This document shows positions 17,339 to 27,478 of a DNA stretch of 64,000 bases, piece by piece. The notes beneath the pieces are model-generated. The model ran no database searches, had not been told where the DNA came from, and saw only the letters and a program-made list of their open reading frames with translations. Positions within the stretch are counted from its first letter, which is position 1. Every line of letters starts with the position of its first letter. The position numbers and the translations under genes were made by a program. This stretch comes from Methanosarcina vacuolata Z-761 (GTDB lineage: Archaea; Halobacteriota; Methanosarcinia; Methanosarcinales; Methanosarcinaceae): contig NZ_CP009520.1 in assembly GCF_000969905.1 (NCBI RefSeq), positions 4,030,001 to 4,094,000 of the forward strand, read 5' to 3'.

Positions 17339-20206
17339 ATGACATTTTATAACATCTTTAACACTTTTCATCCAAAGATTCAGGAAGCCATCAAAACTCT
17401 TGGCTTTACAAAACCCACAGAACCTCAGGAAAGGTCATTTCCTCACATAATGGATGGAAAGCATACTCTTTTGATAGCTCCTACGGGTTCAGGCAAGACC
17501 GAATCAGCTGTGCTGCCTGTTTTTGACAGTATCCTGAAAAAGAAACCTGAAGCCAGAAAGGGAATTTCAGCCCTTTACATAACTCCATTGAGAGCACTTA
17601 ACAGGGATATGCTTTCTCGTATTGAAATCCTCGGGCAGTTGCTCGACATCAAAGTCCAGGTTCGGCATGGTGATACTCCGCAAAGTGAAAGGCAGCGCCA
17701 GTCGAAAAATCCCCCTGATGTACTGATCACTACTCCTGAGACCTTGCAGGCAATGTTTACCGGCTCCCGCCTGCGCCAGAACCTTGAAACCGTAACTCAT
17801 GTCGTGATAGACGAAATCCATGAGCTTGCAGGTTCAAAACGTGGAACTCAACTGGCTGTTGGGCTTGAGAGACTTGTGGAAATTTCAGGAGAGTTCCAGA
17901 GAATCGGGCTTTCTGCAACAGTCGGGAACCCCTGGGAAATTGCAAAGTTCCTAGCAGGTAATGGAAGGGATTTTACTGTAATTGAGGTAGCCCTGTTGAA
18001 ACTGCTTGAATTTGATGTGGTCAACCCTCAGGTTTCAGAAAAAGGAAAGATAAGGGAAAAAGAAGTCCTGGAAATTGCAAAAACAGTTGGCTGCGAGCCC
18101 GAATTTGCATCTCACCTGCTCTGCATCCGGAAAATTGTTGAAGATAGTCAGTCCACTCTTATTTTTGTAAATACGAGGCAGAGTGCCGAAGCTTTAGCTG
18201 CCGGTTTTCGGAAACTCGGGACATCCATAGGTGTACACCACGGCTCGCTTTCTTTTGAAGCCCGTGTGGAAGCTGAGGAGGCGTTCAAATCAGGAGCCCT
18301 TAAAGGCCTTATCTGCACCTCGTCAATGGAGCTTGGAATCGATATAGGAAACGTCGACCGGGTAGTTCAGTACGGGTCTCCGCGCCAGGTTTCAAGGCTT
18401 CTCCAGAGAGTCGGAAGAGCCGGGCATAAGCTGCATTCGATTTCCTGGGGTACTATAATTTCTATGGAAGTCGACGATACTGCAGAAAGTATGGTAATTA
18501 CAAAAGCTGCACTGGAAGGCAGGGTGGAAGAAGTTTCTCCGCATATAAAATCCCTGGACGTCGTGGCAAATCAGATCGCTGGCATGGTTATGGATTTTGG
18601 GGAGATTGAAATTGAGAAAATTCTCAAGATTCTTCAACGGACTTACCCATTCCGGGATCTGCGGCTTGAGGAACTGCAAAGAGTTGTGGACCAGATAGGG
18701 GATTACAAACTGGTCTGGCGCGAAAAAGGTTCAAATATCGTCAAAAGACGCAGGAAAAGCCGGGAATACTATTACGAGAACCTTTCCATGATCCCGGACG
18801 AGAAAAAGTACGAGATCTATGATATTGTAAGCGGAAAATCAGTCGGCGTGCTGGACGAAGCCTTTGTCGTAAATTTTGCAGAACAAGGTACCGTTTTCAT
18901 AACAAAAGGCTATATGTGGCGTGTCGTTGAGATGCCTGACCGCGAGCAGGGAAAGGATAGGATCAAAGTCGAACCTGTGGAAGGCACAGGTGAGGTTCCG
19001 AGCTGGACCGGTGAAGAAATCCCTGTGCCTTTTGACGTAGCCCAGGATGTAGGAAAGCTAAGGGCGGAAATTGCGGCTTTTATTCGGGCAGAACTTGATG
19101 ATGAATCAATTGCCGAAAAACTCCAGGCAAAATATCCCGTAGCAAGGAATGCTGTGCTTGAACTGGTCCGCCTTGTGCGTGAACACGTAGAAGGAGGCTT
19201 TCCCCTCCCTGATGCGGATACGATTGTGATCGAAGACGAAGGAGATGCTGTAACCCTGAACGCCTGTTTTGGCCATAATACAAATGGTACCCTTGCCAGG
19301 GTTCTAACCTCGCTTCTTTCAGCCCGCTTCGGAAGCAGTGTAGCCCAGGAGGTGGACCCTTACAGGATAAAGCTAAACCTCCCAAGGCGGGTAGGCTCTT
19401 TCCAGATCCGGGACATGCTGCTTTCCCTCCGCCCTGAACACGTTGAGCCGATCATAGAAATGACCCTGAAAAACACAATGCTGATGAAATGGAAAATGGT
19501 CCACGTTGCCCGAAAATTCGGAGCCCTATCCAGAGACGTTGACTACGACCGGATAAGCATGAAAAAGCTGCTGGAAATATACCAGGGTTCCTCAATGTAT
19601 GACGAAGTCATCCGGGAAATCTTCCACGACCTGCTTGACGTCCCGAGGACAAAAGAAGTCCTTAAAAGACTTGCAGCCGGCGAAATTTCAGTTGAAGTGT
19701 CCTTGCCAACTCCGATTGGTTCAGCCGGTTTTGCCATGAAAAAAGACCTGGTCGCACCGGAGAAAGCCGACCGATCAATAGTGCTTGCCCTTAAGGAACG
19801 CATTATGAACGACCGAATTATTTTATTTTGTACTAACTGCAAGAAATGGACTTCCCGCCGGCAGGTCAAGAACGTCCCTGAAGAAATCATCTGCCCGGTC
19901 TGCGAGTCCAGGATGATTGCAGCCCTCAAACCCTGGGAAGAAGAGGAAATTAACCTTGTCAAAAAACAGGCAAAAAAGGTCAAAGTCTCTCCCGAAGAAA
20001 AGAAACGGATACAGAGAGTTTACAGAAACGCAAGCATAGTACGCTCGCAGGGGAAAAAGGCGGTTATTGCGCTTGCGAGCAGGGGAGTTGGGCCTGATAC
20101 GGCGTCAAAGGTTATTGAAAAGATGAGGGTGGACGAAGAAGCGTTTTACAGGGATATTCTGGTTGCAGAGAGAAATTATGTGAAGACCAAGAAGTTTTGG
20201 GAATGA
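17339..20206 (+). CDS. lhr: Lhr-like superfamily 2 DNA helicase
   Basis: 955-residue ATP-dependent helicase of the Lhr family (archaeal DNA repair and recombination helicases). Motif [10 protein letters not shown] near residue 47, DEIHEL (DExH box) near 157, GLSATVGNP near 194, VNTRQSAE near 280, [12 protein letters not shown] near 328 and QRVGRAGH near 357. Then the Lhr winged-helix and beta-barrel core, and near residue 832 a CTNC...CPVC zinc ribbon. The length fits the archaeal Lhr-core plus a C-terminal extension. It has its own promoter region; the 3' end is duplicated downstream at 20460. Confidence 0.93.
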   Translation: MTFYNIFNTFHPKIQEAIKTLGFTKPTEPQERSFPHIMDGKHTLLIAPTGSGKTESAVLPVFDSILKKKPEARKGISALYITPLRALNRDMLSRIEILGQLLDIKVQVRHGDTPQSERQRQSKNPPDVLITTPETLQAMFTGSRLRQNLETVTHVVIDEIHELAGSKRGTQLAVGLERLVEISGEFQRIGLSATVGNPWEIAKFLAGNGRDFTVIEVALLKLLEFDVVNPQVSEKGKIREKEVLEIAKTVGCEPEFASHLLCIRKIVEDSQSTLIFVNTRQSAEALAAGFRKLGTSIGVHHGSLSFEARVEAEEAFKSGALKGLICTSSMELGIDIGNVDRVVQYGSPRQVSRLLQRVGRAGHKLHSISWGTIISMEVDDTAESMVITKAALEGRVEEVSPHIKSLDVVANQIAGMVMDFGEIEIEKILKILQRTYPFRDLRLEELQRVVDQIGDYKLVWREKGSNIVKRRRKSREYYYENLSMIPDEKKYEIYDIVSGKSVGVLDEAFVVNFAEQGTVFITKGYMWRVVEMPDREQGKDRIKVEPVEGTGEVPSWTGEEIPVPFDVAQDVGKLRAEIAAFIRAELDDESIAEKLQAKYPVARNAVLELVRLVREHVEGGFPLPDADTIVIEDEGDAVTLNACFGHNTNGTLARVLTSLLSARFGSSVAQEVDPYRIKLNLPRRVGSFQIRDMLLSLRPEHVEPIIEMTLKNTMLMKWKMVHVARKFGALSRDVDYDRISMKKLLEIYQGSSMYDEVIREIFHDLLDVPRTKEVLKRLAAGEISVEVSLPTPIGSAGFAMKKDLVAPEKADRSIVLALKERIMNDRIILFCTNCKKWTSRRQVKNVPEEIICPVCESRMIAALKPWEEEEINLVKKQAKKVKVSPEEKKRIQRVYRNASIVRSQGKKAVIALASRGVGPDTASKVIEKMRVDEEAFYRDILVAERNYVKTKKFWE

Positions 20207-20328
20207 AAAACAGGATATAATGTATACTGGTGCACTATTGAAAGTAAGAATATGAGTACTGAAATAAATGCATGATAAATAGCAGTAGATAATAGCACTT
20301 ATATAACGATCCCTAAATATTATACAGC

Positions 20329-20401
20329 AAAGACATCTGGCCCAATCAATTTATAATGTATACCATTACTCGCCCTCCGTCTACAATACTCAGATGTCTT
20401 T
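20329..20401. repeat. 11-bp inverted repeat pair, 73 bp overall
   Basis: AAAGACATCTG (20329-20339) and its exact complement CAGATGTCTTT (20391-20401) flank 51 bp between lhr and its duplicated tail. It could be a small hairpin terminator for lhr or a remnant of a miniature element that took part in the duplication. Confidence 0.5.
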
Positions 20402-20459
20402 ATCCCCAATTCAATTTTTTTTGTTTATTTATGATTTGAATCAGTTGGCTACTATAAAA

Positions 20460-20745
20460 ACAAGATGATTGCAGCCTCAAACCCTGGGAAGAAGGGGAAA
20501 TCAACCTTGCCAAGAAACAGGCAAAAAAGGTCAAGGTTTCCCCTAAAGAAAAGAAACGGATACAGAAAGTTTACAGAAAGTTTACAGAAACGCAAGAATA
20601 TTACGCTCGCAGGGGAAAAGGCGATTATTTCTCTTGCCAGCCGGGGAATTGTACCTTATACGGCGTCACAGATGATTGAAAATATGAGGGTGGATGAAGA
20701 GCATTTTACAGGGATATTTTGGAAACGATTTACATAGAATGAAAA
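20460..20745 (+). pseudogene. Decayed duplicate of the lhr 3' end
   Basis: From AGATGATTGCAGCC onward this stretch matches lhr nucleotides from about 19911 to the lhr stop. It has a one-base loss (GCCCTC to GCCTC) near the start and an 11-bp internal duplication (AGAAAGTTTAC repeated at about 20564-20586). The last quarter is shortened. The original frame is regained at GEKAIISLASRG (lhr: [12 protein letters not shown]), then TASQMIENMRVDEEHF. There is no start or helicase core, so it cannot be functional as a helicase. Confidence 0.85.
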
Positions 20746-20792
20746 AGGTATTTTTATATATTGAAGGAGAAGGATAAATTACTTATCCGGAC

Positions 20793-20906
20793 ATGGAAAC
20801 CATTTTAAATGATCTATATAATATAAATAAAGCTATTGAGACTTTGGAGACATCTAAGAGGCATCTGTCTGAGCAGTTGGCTATCAGAAACAGTAATGGA
20901 AAATAA
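20793..20906 (+). CDS. Possible 37-residue coiled-coil peptide
   Basis: Short frame METILNDLYNINKAIETLET, then SKRHLSEQLAIRNSNGK. It has a regular heptad pattern of Leu/Ile and would form one amphipathic helix. A stop lies just upstream in frame, so this is the full extent. GGAGAAGG lies about 20 nt upstream, rather far for a ribosome site. The gene is below usual annotation limits; coding is plausible from composition only. Confidence 0.35.
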   Translation: METILNDLYNINKAIETLETSKRHLSEQLAIRNSNGK

Positions 20907-21100
20907 TATGGAGATATTCAGGTCTTAGCCTGCTTGTCTATTATCTTACTTTTCTATTAGATATAACGGTTACAACACTTCTCTGATAGGTTCTAAGTTA
21001 AAACTGCGATTTATTTAAAGGGATCTGAAAAAAGAAATCTCTTTTTCAGCCTGGATTGCATAATTTCATCTTGGATTTAACGTAAAAGATAGAAAAAATA

Positions 21101-21204
21101 TGGCTCTTCGCTATTCTCTATGGGTAAGATGATTTTCAATTCAAGAACGCATTGGTTTTTATGAGGACGTTATGCGGATACCCACACAAAACAACGAAGA
21201 GCCA
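21101..21204 (+). mobile_element. Miniature inverted-repeat element, full copy (104 bp)
   Basis: Begins TGGCTCTTCGCTATTCTCTA and ends ACAACGAAGAGCCA; the terminal inverted repeats match over about 26 bp with mismatches in the middle (outer 10 bp perfect, GGGTA/TACCC also paired). AAAAATA / AAAATA flank both ends and may be a target duplication. No coding capacity. Related copies lie at 37550, 41896 and (half) 17179. Confidence 0.8.
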
Positions 21205-21396
21205 AAAATATATGTCTTTTCTGGAGTTTCCATTATTGTTTGTATGTGTAGAATGACTGTTTTTAATTGTTTTCATTTATACTCTTAAATATCAGTCAAT
21301 TTATATTAAAGAAAAGAAATAAATATATGGTCGTATCTAATATTAGAAAATAGGAATTATTTAATTAGAGAAAAGCCATCTCTGAGATGAAAAACA

Positions 21397-21684
21397 ATGG
21401 ATAAATTAGAAAAAATATTCGGGAAAACCGCACAGATGACAGTCCTTAAGAATCTTATTGAACGACAAAACGAACCAACTTATCTTTCAGGAATAGCTGA
21501 AGAAACTGGATTGTCACACGCAAGTGTATCAAGGGTTATCACACCTCTGGTTGGATCAGGAGTTGTTACAGAAAAACCCTTCGGAAAGCAAACTCGAATT
21601 TTCCAGTTAAACATGGAAAGCGAAGCTGCAAAGTTGATAGTTGATTTTTACAATAAACTTAACCAGATCGAAGTTGAAGCCTGA
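21397..21684 (+). CDS. Small winged-helix transcriptional regulator
   Basis: 95 residues that are almost entirely one winged helix-turn-helix: MTVLKNLIERQNEPTYLSGI (helix 1-2), EETGLSHASVSRVITPLVGS (recognition helix about residues 42-60), VVTEKPFGKQTRIFQLN (wing), and a short dimer helix. It is ArsR/MarR-like without a ligand domain, as is common in methanogens. Its target is unknown; the decayed and acquired genes downstream (21772, 22021) are not clearly linked to it. Confidence 0.8.
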   Translation: MDKLEKIFGKTAQMTVLKNLIERQNEPTYLSGIAEETGLSHASVSRVITPLVGSGVVTEKPFGKQTRIFQLNMESEAAKLIVDFYNKLNQIEVEA

Positions 21685-21771
21685 GCAACAATAAGTATGG
21701 GATTCATCAACTTCCCCATTATTTTATAAGCGTTTGCTTATCAGGTTACTATCGTTTTAATGAAAAACACA

Positions 21772-21968
21772 TTAACTCCACTTTTTGCAGGTGCGACAAG
21801 AAGCTATCCTATGAATTGCTTCATAGCTACTTTCCATTTGAGGTAATCCTGGTGTGACATGCACAAATGGTAACTTTTGTGTGTGAAGCTCACATGACAG
21901 CAATGTTAATGGGCTGTTATCCAGAATCACAATATCTGATGTATTCATCATCGGGTTATATGGTGTAA
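21772..21968 (-). pseudogene. Orphan coding fragment
   Basis: The minus strand is open between a TAG at 21969-21971 and a TAA at 21772-21774. It reads VTPYNPMMNTSDIVILDNSP, then LTLLSCELHTQKLPFVHVTP and GLPQMESSYEAIHR, with good coding character (VILDNSPLTLL, FVHVTPGLP). No ribosome site precedes the ATG pair at 21951/21948. I take it as the remains of a larger gene whose family I cannot name. Confidence 0.45.
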
Positions 21969-22020
21969 CCTATGACTGAGGGAAATAAATAAAGTACTTG
22001 ATCGTTTTAAATCGCACTAC

Positions 22021-23244
22021 ATGTCGGAAGACGGAACCTACTATTCTAAAAAGGACACATTCCATACAAGAAGTGCCTCTGAGCCAGGTAAAGGGCTTGT
22101 TTTTGCGATGGCCTGTGCATGCGGAATCGCAGTGGCGAACATCTACTATAACCAGCCAATGCTTGGTGTTATCACTCGCTCTTTCCCAGGCGAATTGGCT
22201 CCCAGCCTGATTCCAACTGCTACCCAACTCGGTTACGCACTTGGGTTGCTGCTTCTGGTACCTCTGGGCGATCTGATAGAACGTCGCCGACTCATCGTGT
22301 TGCAGTTTCTCGTTTTGGCCTTATCACTGCTTTTTGCCGCTACATCATCTACTGGTTGGGCCCTGCTGGGCGCCTCACTTTGCATTGGCTTTACCGCCTC
22401 TGTCACGCAGCAGATAATACCGGCTGCCGCATCGCTTGCCTCTGATAACCGCCGAGGTGCAATTATCGGCAGCGTTATGAGCGGATTGCTGAGCGGCATG
22501 CTTTTGAGCCGGATTCTCGCCGGTTTTATTGCCACTCACTACGGCTGGAGAGCGATGTTCTGGCTTGGTATTCCTCTGGTTCTGGTTGGTGCGGCATCAA
22601 TGGCACTGTTATTGCCGCTCAGTCGGCCCACAACTTCTATGCAATATGGTCCGCTGCTTCATTCACTCCTACAACTTTGGCGCGAAGAATCCAGTCTACG
22701 TCGAGCCACCTTGACACAGGGATTAATCTTCGCCGTGTTCAGCGCCTTCTGGACGATCCTTGCGCTGCATCTCGAACAGCCTCCTTTCCACCTCGGCGCT
22801 GATGTTGCAGGACTTTTTGGAATCATTGGGGTGGTTGGAGTGCTTGCTGCTCCCATAGCTGGACGTCTAGCTGACCGCCGGGGACCAGGCCAGGTTGTTT
22901 CTACAGGTGCGTTTGCAGCTCTGCTATCCTGGCTGATTCTCGCAGGCTGGAACTCTCTTGCAGGCTTAATCTTCGGGGTTATTCTTCTGGATTTCGGGAT
23001 GCAAAGCGCCATGGTTGCCAATCAGCAGATAATTTACGGGCTTAAGCCGCAAGCACGCAACCGGGTGAATAGTTTGTTCATGGTAGGGATGTTTATTGGC
23101 GGCAGCATGGGGTCTGGAGGTGCAATGCTGGCCTGGAAGATAGCAGATTGGCAGGGAGTTGCCGGCTCTGCTATTGCTGTAGCACTTACAGCTTTCCTTA
23201 TAGCTTTCCTGGCGCCGCTTTTGCTTCAACATAAACATTCATAA
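22021..23244 (+). CDS. MFS transporter (drug/metabolite efflux type)
   Basis: 407 residues with 12 predicted membrane segments. The MFS signature between helices 2 and 3 is GDLIERRRLIVLQF (about residue 82), and its counterpart in the second half is GRLADRRGPGQ (about 281). The N terminus CGIAVANIYYNQPMLGVI is typical of bacterial MFS efflux proteins (YgaY/AraJ-like group). The gene is visibly more GC-rich than its surroundings, with codons such as CGC, GCC and CTG, and it sits between gene fragments, so it was probably acquired from bacteria. Substrate unknown. Confidence 0.88.
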   Translation: MSEDGTYYSKKDTFHTRSASEPGKGLVFAMACACGIAVANIYYNQPMLGVITRSFPGELAPSLIPTATQLGYALGLLLLVPLGDLIERRRLIVLQFLVLALSLLFAATSSTGWALLGASLCIGFTASVTQQIIPAAASLASDNRRGAIIGSVMSGLLSGMLLSRILAGFIATHYGWRAMFWLGIPLVLVGAASMALLLPLSRPTTSMQYGPLLHSLLQLWREESSLRRATLTQGLIFAVFSAFWTILALHLEQPPFHLGADVAGLFGIIGVVGVLAAPIAGRLADRRGPGQVVSTGAFAALLSWLILAGWNSLAGLIFGVILLDFGMQSAMVANQQIIYGLKPQARNRVNSLFMVGMFIGGSMGSGGAMLAWKIADWQGVAGSAIAVALTAFLIAFLAPLLLQHKHS

Positions 23245-23617
23245 AAGAGTTTCAGAATTTCAAAATTGTATGGATTATTGATAGTTGCTTGATATTCAAC
23301 AATGGAGTTAATTGAAAATATTTTCCCGCAGGAGCAGAAACAGGAAACAATAAAAACGCACATGAAATTTTCAGTACAAAAATAGTAATAATGTGATTTA
23401 TAAGTTTAAAAGTATTATATTTATGTAATTTAATTAATATATAGTGTAAAAAAGATAGTCATGATAAAAATACAGATCAGTAAATAGCACTATTGAGTTA
23501 TTTTAAAGCTAAAGATTACTTTCGTAAATCACTGAAATTTTATTATATATAAAAAGAGATAATTAGTAGTACGATAATTACAAATAATTTGTAAATAATT
23601 ATTGAAAGTCAGATATT
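23245..23617. other. Spacer without a gene
   Basis: AT-rich. TATA-like runs at about 23435-23445 (TTAATATATAG) and 23541-23550 (TTATATATAA) are candidate promoters for the kinase gene downstream. Nothing else seen. Confidence 0.5.
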
Positions 23618-23650
23618 TTGTCACTTAAGAAAGGGAGATTTGAGGGGAAA

Positions 23651-26600
23651 ATGAAATTGAAAAATGAGCAGTCTCAAGCAATAGACTCGAATCCTGTGCT
23701 CAGTGTGGCAAAGGACGGAGTTATTCTTTACTCCAATAAGGCGGGGGAGCCCTTATTGCGTGATTGGGGCGTGGTAGTCGGGGAAAAATTACCTCTAAAC
23801 CTCGAAATTTTCGTTCAAAGGGCAATTTCTCGGAGAAGTATTGAAAAAATAGAAGTTGCTATGGGTAAAAAAGTCTATTTTATCGTTTTTCATCCCTCTC
23901 CTGAACAAGAATGTGTAAACATTTACGGATTTGATATAAGTGACCGTAAAAAGGTTGAGGGAAAACTTCAGGGAAGTAAAACTCAAGAAAAGGCGAACCT
24001 GGATCTTGCCAGGATTATTGATACTAAAGCGGTCCAGTCCCTTATGAGTGACTTTTATGCGCTTGCTCATGTTCCCATGTGCCTAACCGATTTGGAAGGA
24101 AACGTTCTGGTAAGTGCTGGATGGCAGGATATCTGCATGAAATTCCATAGAGTTAGTCCTGAAGCCTGCAAGCATTGTACAGAAAGGGACATACATCTAA
24201 CTGCGGACGTTGCTCCGAAAGGATATAAGTTGTACAAATGTAAAAACAACATGTGGGACGTTGTAACTCCAGTTATGGTAGAAGGTCAGCACGTTGGCAA
24301 TATCTTTTCAGGACAGTTCTTTTTTGATGACGAGCCCCTTAACTATAAGCTTTTTCGATCTCAAGCTCGGCAGTGCGGCTTTAATGAAGATGAATATATA
24401 AAGGCGCTTGAAACAGTTCCTCGGCTTAGTAAGAAAGCTGTGGATGCGAGCATGGCTTTCTTTATGACATTTGCTAATATGATATCGCAACTAAGTTACA
24501 GCAATATCAAGCTATCTCAGTCACTGGCTGAACGGGATACAGTTGTAAATGCACTGCAGGAGAGCGAGAAACGTGAGCGTGCTCGTTCAGAGGAACTGGC
24601 AGTATTATTGGATGCTGTGCCTGTTGCCGTGTACATAGCACATGACCCTCAGGCGCTTCAGATAACTGGTAATGGGCTTTCCTATGAATGGTTACGAATT
24701 CCTGCAGGCACAAACTTTTCTAAATCTGCTCCTGAGGGAGAGAAGCCAGAGATATTTAAATTATTCAAGGATGGGGTAGAGATCCCACCTTCAAAAATGC
24801 CATCACAGTTAGCAGCTACGGGCATAGAGATAAACAACTGCGAGTTAGACATCGTATCTGCTGACGGCCAGATGCGACATGTACTGGGCAATGCCAGACC
24901 CCTACGTGACGAGCAGGGAAAACTACGTGGGTCCATTTCTGCGTTTATAGACATCACAGCACGAAAAAGAGCAGAAGAAGCTATCAGGTTGTCAAACGTT
25001 TATAACAGGAGTCTGATTGAAGCAAGTCTGGACCCTCTGGTAACTATTGGGCGTGACGGTAAGATTACCGATGTAAACAATGCTACAGAACAGGTTACTG
25101 GATATTCCAGAAATGAGTTGATTGGAACTGATTTTTCAGATTATTTTACCGAACCTGAAAAAGCACGTGCAGGCTATCAGCAGGTATTCATGCAAGGTGA
25201 GGCTAGGGATTATACCCTGGAAATCCAACATAAGGACGGACATATAACTCCTGTTTTGTATAATGCTTCAGTTTATAAAGATGAGAATGGCAAGGTTATG
25301 GGTGTCTTTGCTGCTGCACGTGATATCACAGAGCGCAGGCGAGCAGAGGAAGCACTTCTGGAAAGCGAATCACGTTTGAGGCTGGCCCAGATCTCTGCAG
25401 GCGCAGGCATATGGGATTGGAATATGTCTGCCGGCAAGATTGAGTGGTCCGAAGACCTATTCCGCCTCTTTGGTTTAGATCCCAGGAAATCTGATGCTAG
25501 CTTTGACTTATGGAGAAGTGTGACCTATCCTGACGACAGGCTGGTTGCGGAAAGACGGATTGAAACAGCAATTAACAACCACACCTCCCTCGCAAACGAA
25601 TACCGGATCGTGCTCCCATCGGGAGAAGTGCGGTGGATCAACGCCCTTGGCAATACGACCTATGACAGCAATGGAAAGCCTCAGCGCATGTCCGGTATTT
25701 GCATTGACATTACCGAGCGCAAACGGGTCGAAGAGGCGCTGCGGGAGAGTGAAGAACGCTTCCGTGCTCTGGTGACTGCCAGTTCAGAAATGGTATATAG
25801 CGTGAACCCTGATTGGAGCGAGATGCGATATTTCCATGGTCGAGGTTTTCTTGCCAATACGGAAAGCCCAAGCAACACATGGATTCATGAATATGTTCCT
25901 CCGGAAGATCAGCCGCATGTGATGGCAGTCATCAATGAAGCCATACGGACGAAGAGTACTTACGAAATGGAACACAGGGTCCGTCTAGCAGACGGAAACC
26001 TGGGATGGATTTTCTCGCGTGCGGTTCCGATACTGGATGCAAATGGCGAAATCGTTGAATGGTTTGGAGCAGCAAATGACATCACGGAGCGCAAAGAAGC
26101 AGAAGTTAAGTTAAAAAAAGCACATGAAAATTTAGAAAAAATGGTTGAAGAGCGTACCGCAGAACTTGAAAAAGCTTATAACTCGCTGAAAGAAAGTGAG
26201 AAAGGTCTTGCTGAAGCTCAAAAAATGTCTCATATTGGGAATTGGGAGTGGGATATGGCAACGGACGAAGCATACTGGTCTGAGGAAATGTATTGTATTT
26301 TTGGACGTGCTTCTCAAGAATCCGCACCACCTTATAACGCGTTTTTAAATTACATACATCCAGATGACAGTGACTATGTTGATGGTGCCCTTGCCATTAA
26401 GAAAGCTGTAAAAGGGCAAACTAACAGTATTGAATACAGGATTATCCTGGCTAATGGGGAAGAGCGTATAGTCCACATGCAATCTGAAGTTATTTTTGAT
26501 GAAAAAAACAACCCTATTAGAGCTAAAGGAATTATTCAGGATATTACCGAACGTAAAGAAGCAGAAAAAGCCTTAGCAAATGTTGAAATTACCCGTAAAA

Positions 26601-27235
26601 AGGAGATTCACCATAGGATTAAGAATAATTTGCAGGTAATCTCTTCCCTTCTTGACCTTCAGGCTGATAAGTTTGATAACCCGAGAGTTATCGAGGCTTT
26701 CAAAGAAAGCCAGAACCGGGTTATATCTATGGCGCTCATCCACGAAGAACTTTATAAAGGAGAAGGAACCGATACATTAGATTTTTCGACGTACATAAGA
26801 GAGTTAGCTGAAAATCTTTTCCAGACTTACAGCCTTAAAAGCAAAAATATCCACCTTTCAATGGATCTGGAAGAAAATGTCTTCCTTAATATGGATACTG
26901 GTATTCCTTTAGGAATAGTTGTCAATGAACTCGTTTCCAACTCTCTCAAACATGCATTTCCCGGCAAAGACAGGGGAGAAATCCAAATTAAATTACATAG
27001 AGAAAAAAACAGTAAATATAAAAATGAAAAGGAAGCCGATAGGGCTACCAGTTTTATTCTAGTTGTTTCAGACAATGGTGTAGGCATTCCTGAAAATCTT
27101 GATATTAAAAATGTTGATAGCCTTGGCATACAACTGATAACTACTCTCGCAGATCAGTTAGATGGAGAGTTTGAATTAAAAAGGAACAATGGCACAGAGT
27201 TCACGATGAGATTTACAGTAATAGATAAAAGATAA
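23651..27235 (+). CDS. PocR/multi-PAS sensor histidine kinase
   Basis: 1194 residues, no membrane segment, so a cytoplasmic sensor kinase. Order: an N-terminal PAS-like segment (to about 95); a PocR ligand or redox domain (about 120-290) with EACKHCTERD cysteines near residue 172; PAS/PAC units at about 315-440, 450-560, 570-695 and 700-820; a coiled coil (KKAHENLEKMVEERTAELEK); another PAS at about 860-975; HisKA_2 with the phospho-acceptor HHRIKNNLQVIS (His near 987); and HATPase_c with NELVSNSLKHAFPG and DNGVGIP. No receiver is adjacent. ATG at 23651 after GAGGGG is preferred to the TTG at 23618. Confidence 0.9.
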   Translation: MKLKNEQSQAIDSNPVLSVAKDGVILYSNKAGEPLLRDWGVVVGEKLPLNLEIFVQRAISRRSIEKIEVAMGKKVYFIVFHPSPEQECVNIYGFDISDRKKVEGKLQGSKTQEKANLDLARIIDTKAVQSLMSDFYALAHVPMCLTDLEGNVLVSAGWQDICMKFHRVSPEACKHCTERDIHLTADVAPKGYKLYKCKNNMWDVVTPVMVEGQHVGNIFSGQFFFDDEPLNYKLFRSQARQCGFNEDEYIKALETVPRLSKKAVDASMAFFMTFANMISQLSYSNIKLSQSLAERDTVVNALQESEKRERARSEELAVLLDAVPVAVYIAHDPQALQITGNGLSYEWLRIPAGTNFSKSAPEGEKPEIFKLFKDGVEIPPSKMPSQLAATGIEINNCELDIVSADGQMRHVLGNARPLRDEQGKLRGSISAFIDITARKRAEEAIRLSNVYNRSLIEASLDPLVTIGRDGKITDVNNATEQVTGYSRNELIGTDFSDYFTEPEKARAGYQQVFMQGEARDYTLEIQHKDGHITPVLYNASVYKDENGKVMGVFAAARDITERRRAEEALLESESRLRLAQISAGAGIWDWNMSAGKIEWSEDLFRLFGLDPRKSDASFDLWRSVTYPDDRLVAERRIETAINNHTSLANEYRIVLPSGEVRWINALGNTTYDSNGKPQRMSGICIDITERKRVEEALRESEERFRALVTASSEMVYSVNPDWSEMRYFHGRGFLANTESPSNTWIHEYVPPEDQPHVMAVINEAIRTKSTYEMEHRVRLADGNLGWIFSRAVPILDANGEIVEWFGAANDITERKEAEVKLKKAHENLEKMVEERTAELEKAYNSLKESEKGLAEAQKMSHIGNWEWDMATDEAYWSEEMYCIFGRASQESAPPYNAFLNYIHPDDSDYVDGALAIKKAVKGQTNSIEYRIILANGEERIVHMQSEVIFDEKNNPIRAKGIIQDITERKEAEKALANVEITRKKEIHHRIKNNLQVISSLLDLQADKFDNPRVIEAFKESQNRVISMALIHEELYKGEGTDTLDFSTYIRELAENLFQTYSLKSKNIHLSMDLEENVFLNMDTGIPLGIVVNELVSNSLKHAFPGKDRGEIQIKLHREKNSKYKNEKEADRATSFILVVSDNGVGIPENLDIKNVDSLGIQLITTLADQLDGEFELKRNNGTEFTMRFTVIDKR

Positions 27236-27302
27236 TCGGCTTAAATAGAAGATAAAAGATAATCGACTTAAGTAGGGCTTAAAATCACAAGAATGTAGAT
27301 AT

Positions 27303-27375
27303 AAATTTGGTAATATATATTATAATTTGGAAATATATGTTATAATTTGGCAACATATATTATAATTTGGTAATG
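27303..27375. repeat. 20-bp tandem repeat, four copies
   Basis: AATTTGGTAATATATATTAT-type units begin at 27304, 27324, 27344 and 27364. Just before it, at about 27224-27275, GATAAAAGATAATCGRCTTAA is present twice. The spacer separates two genes that end here (kinase and purA), so termination is one possible role. Confidence 0.7.
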
Positions 27376-27478
27376 ATGAGAAAGATAAATACAATTGGAT
27401 ATGTGTATTGTTACATATCCATCACAGTTACTATACACATTTTTTGAGTAATTACCCTTGCAAGCCTGATAAATTGCA

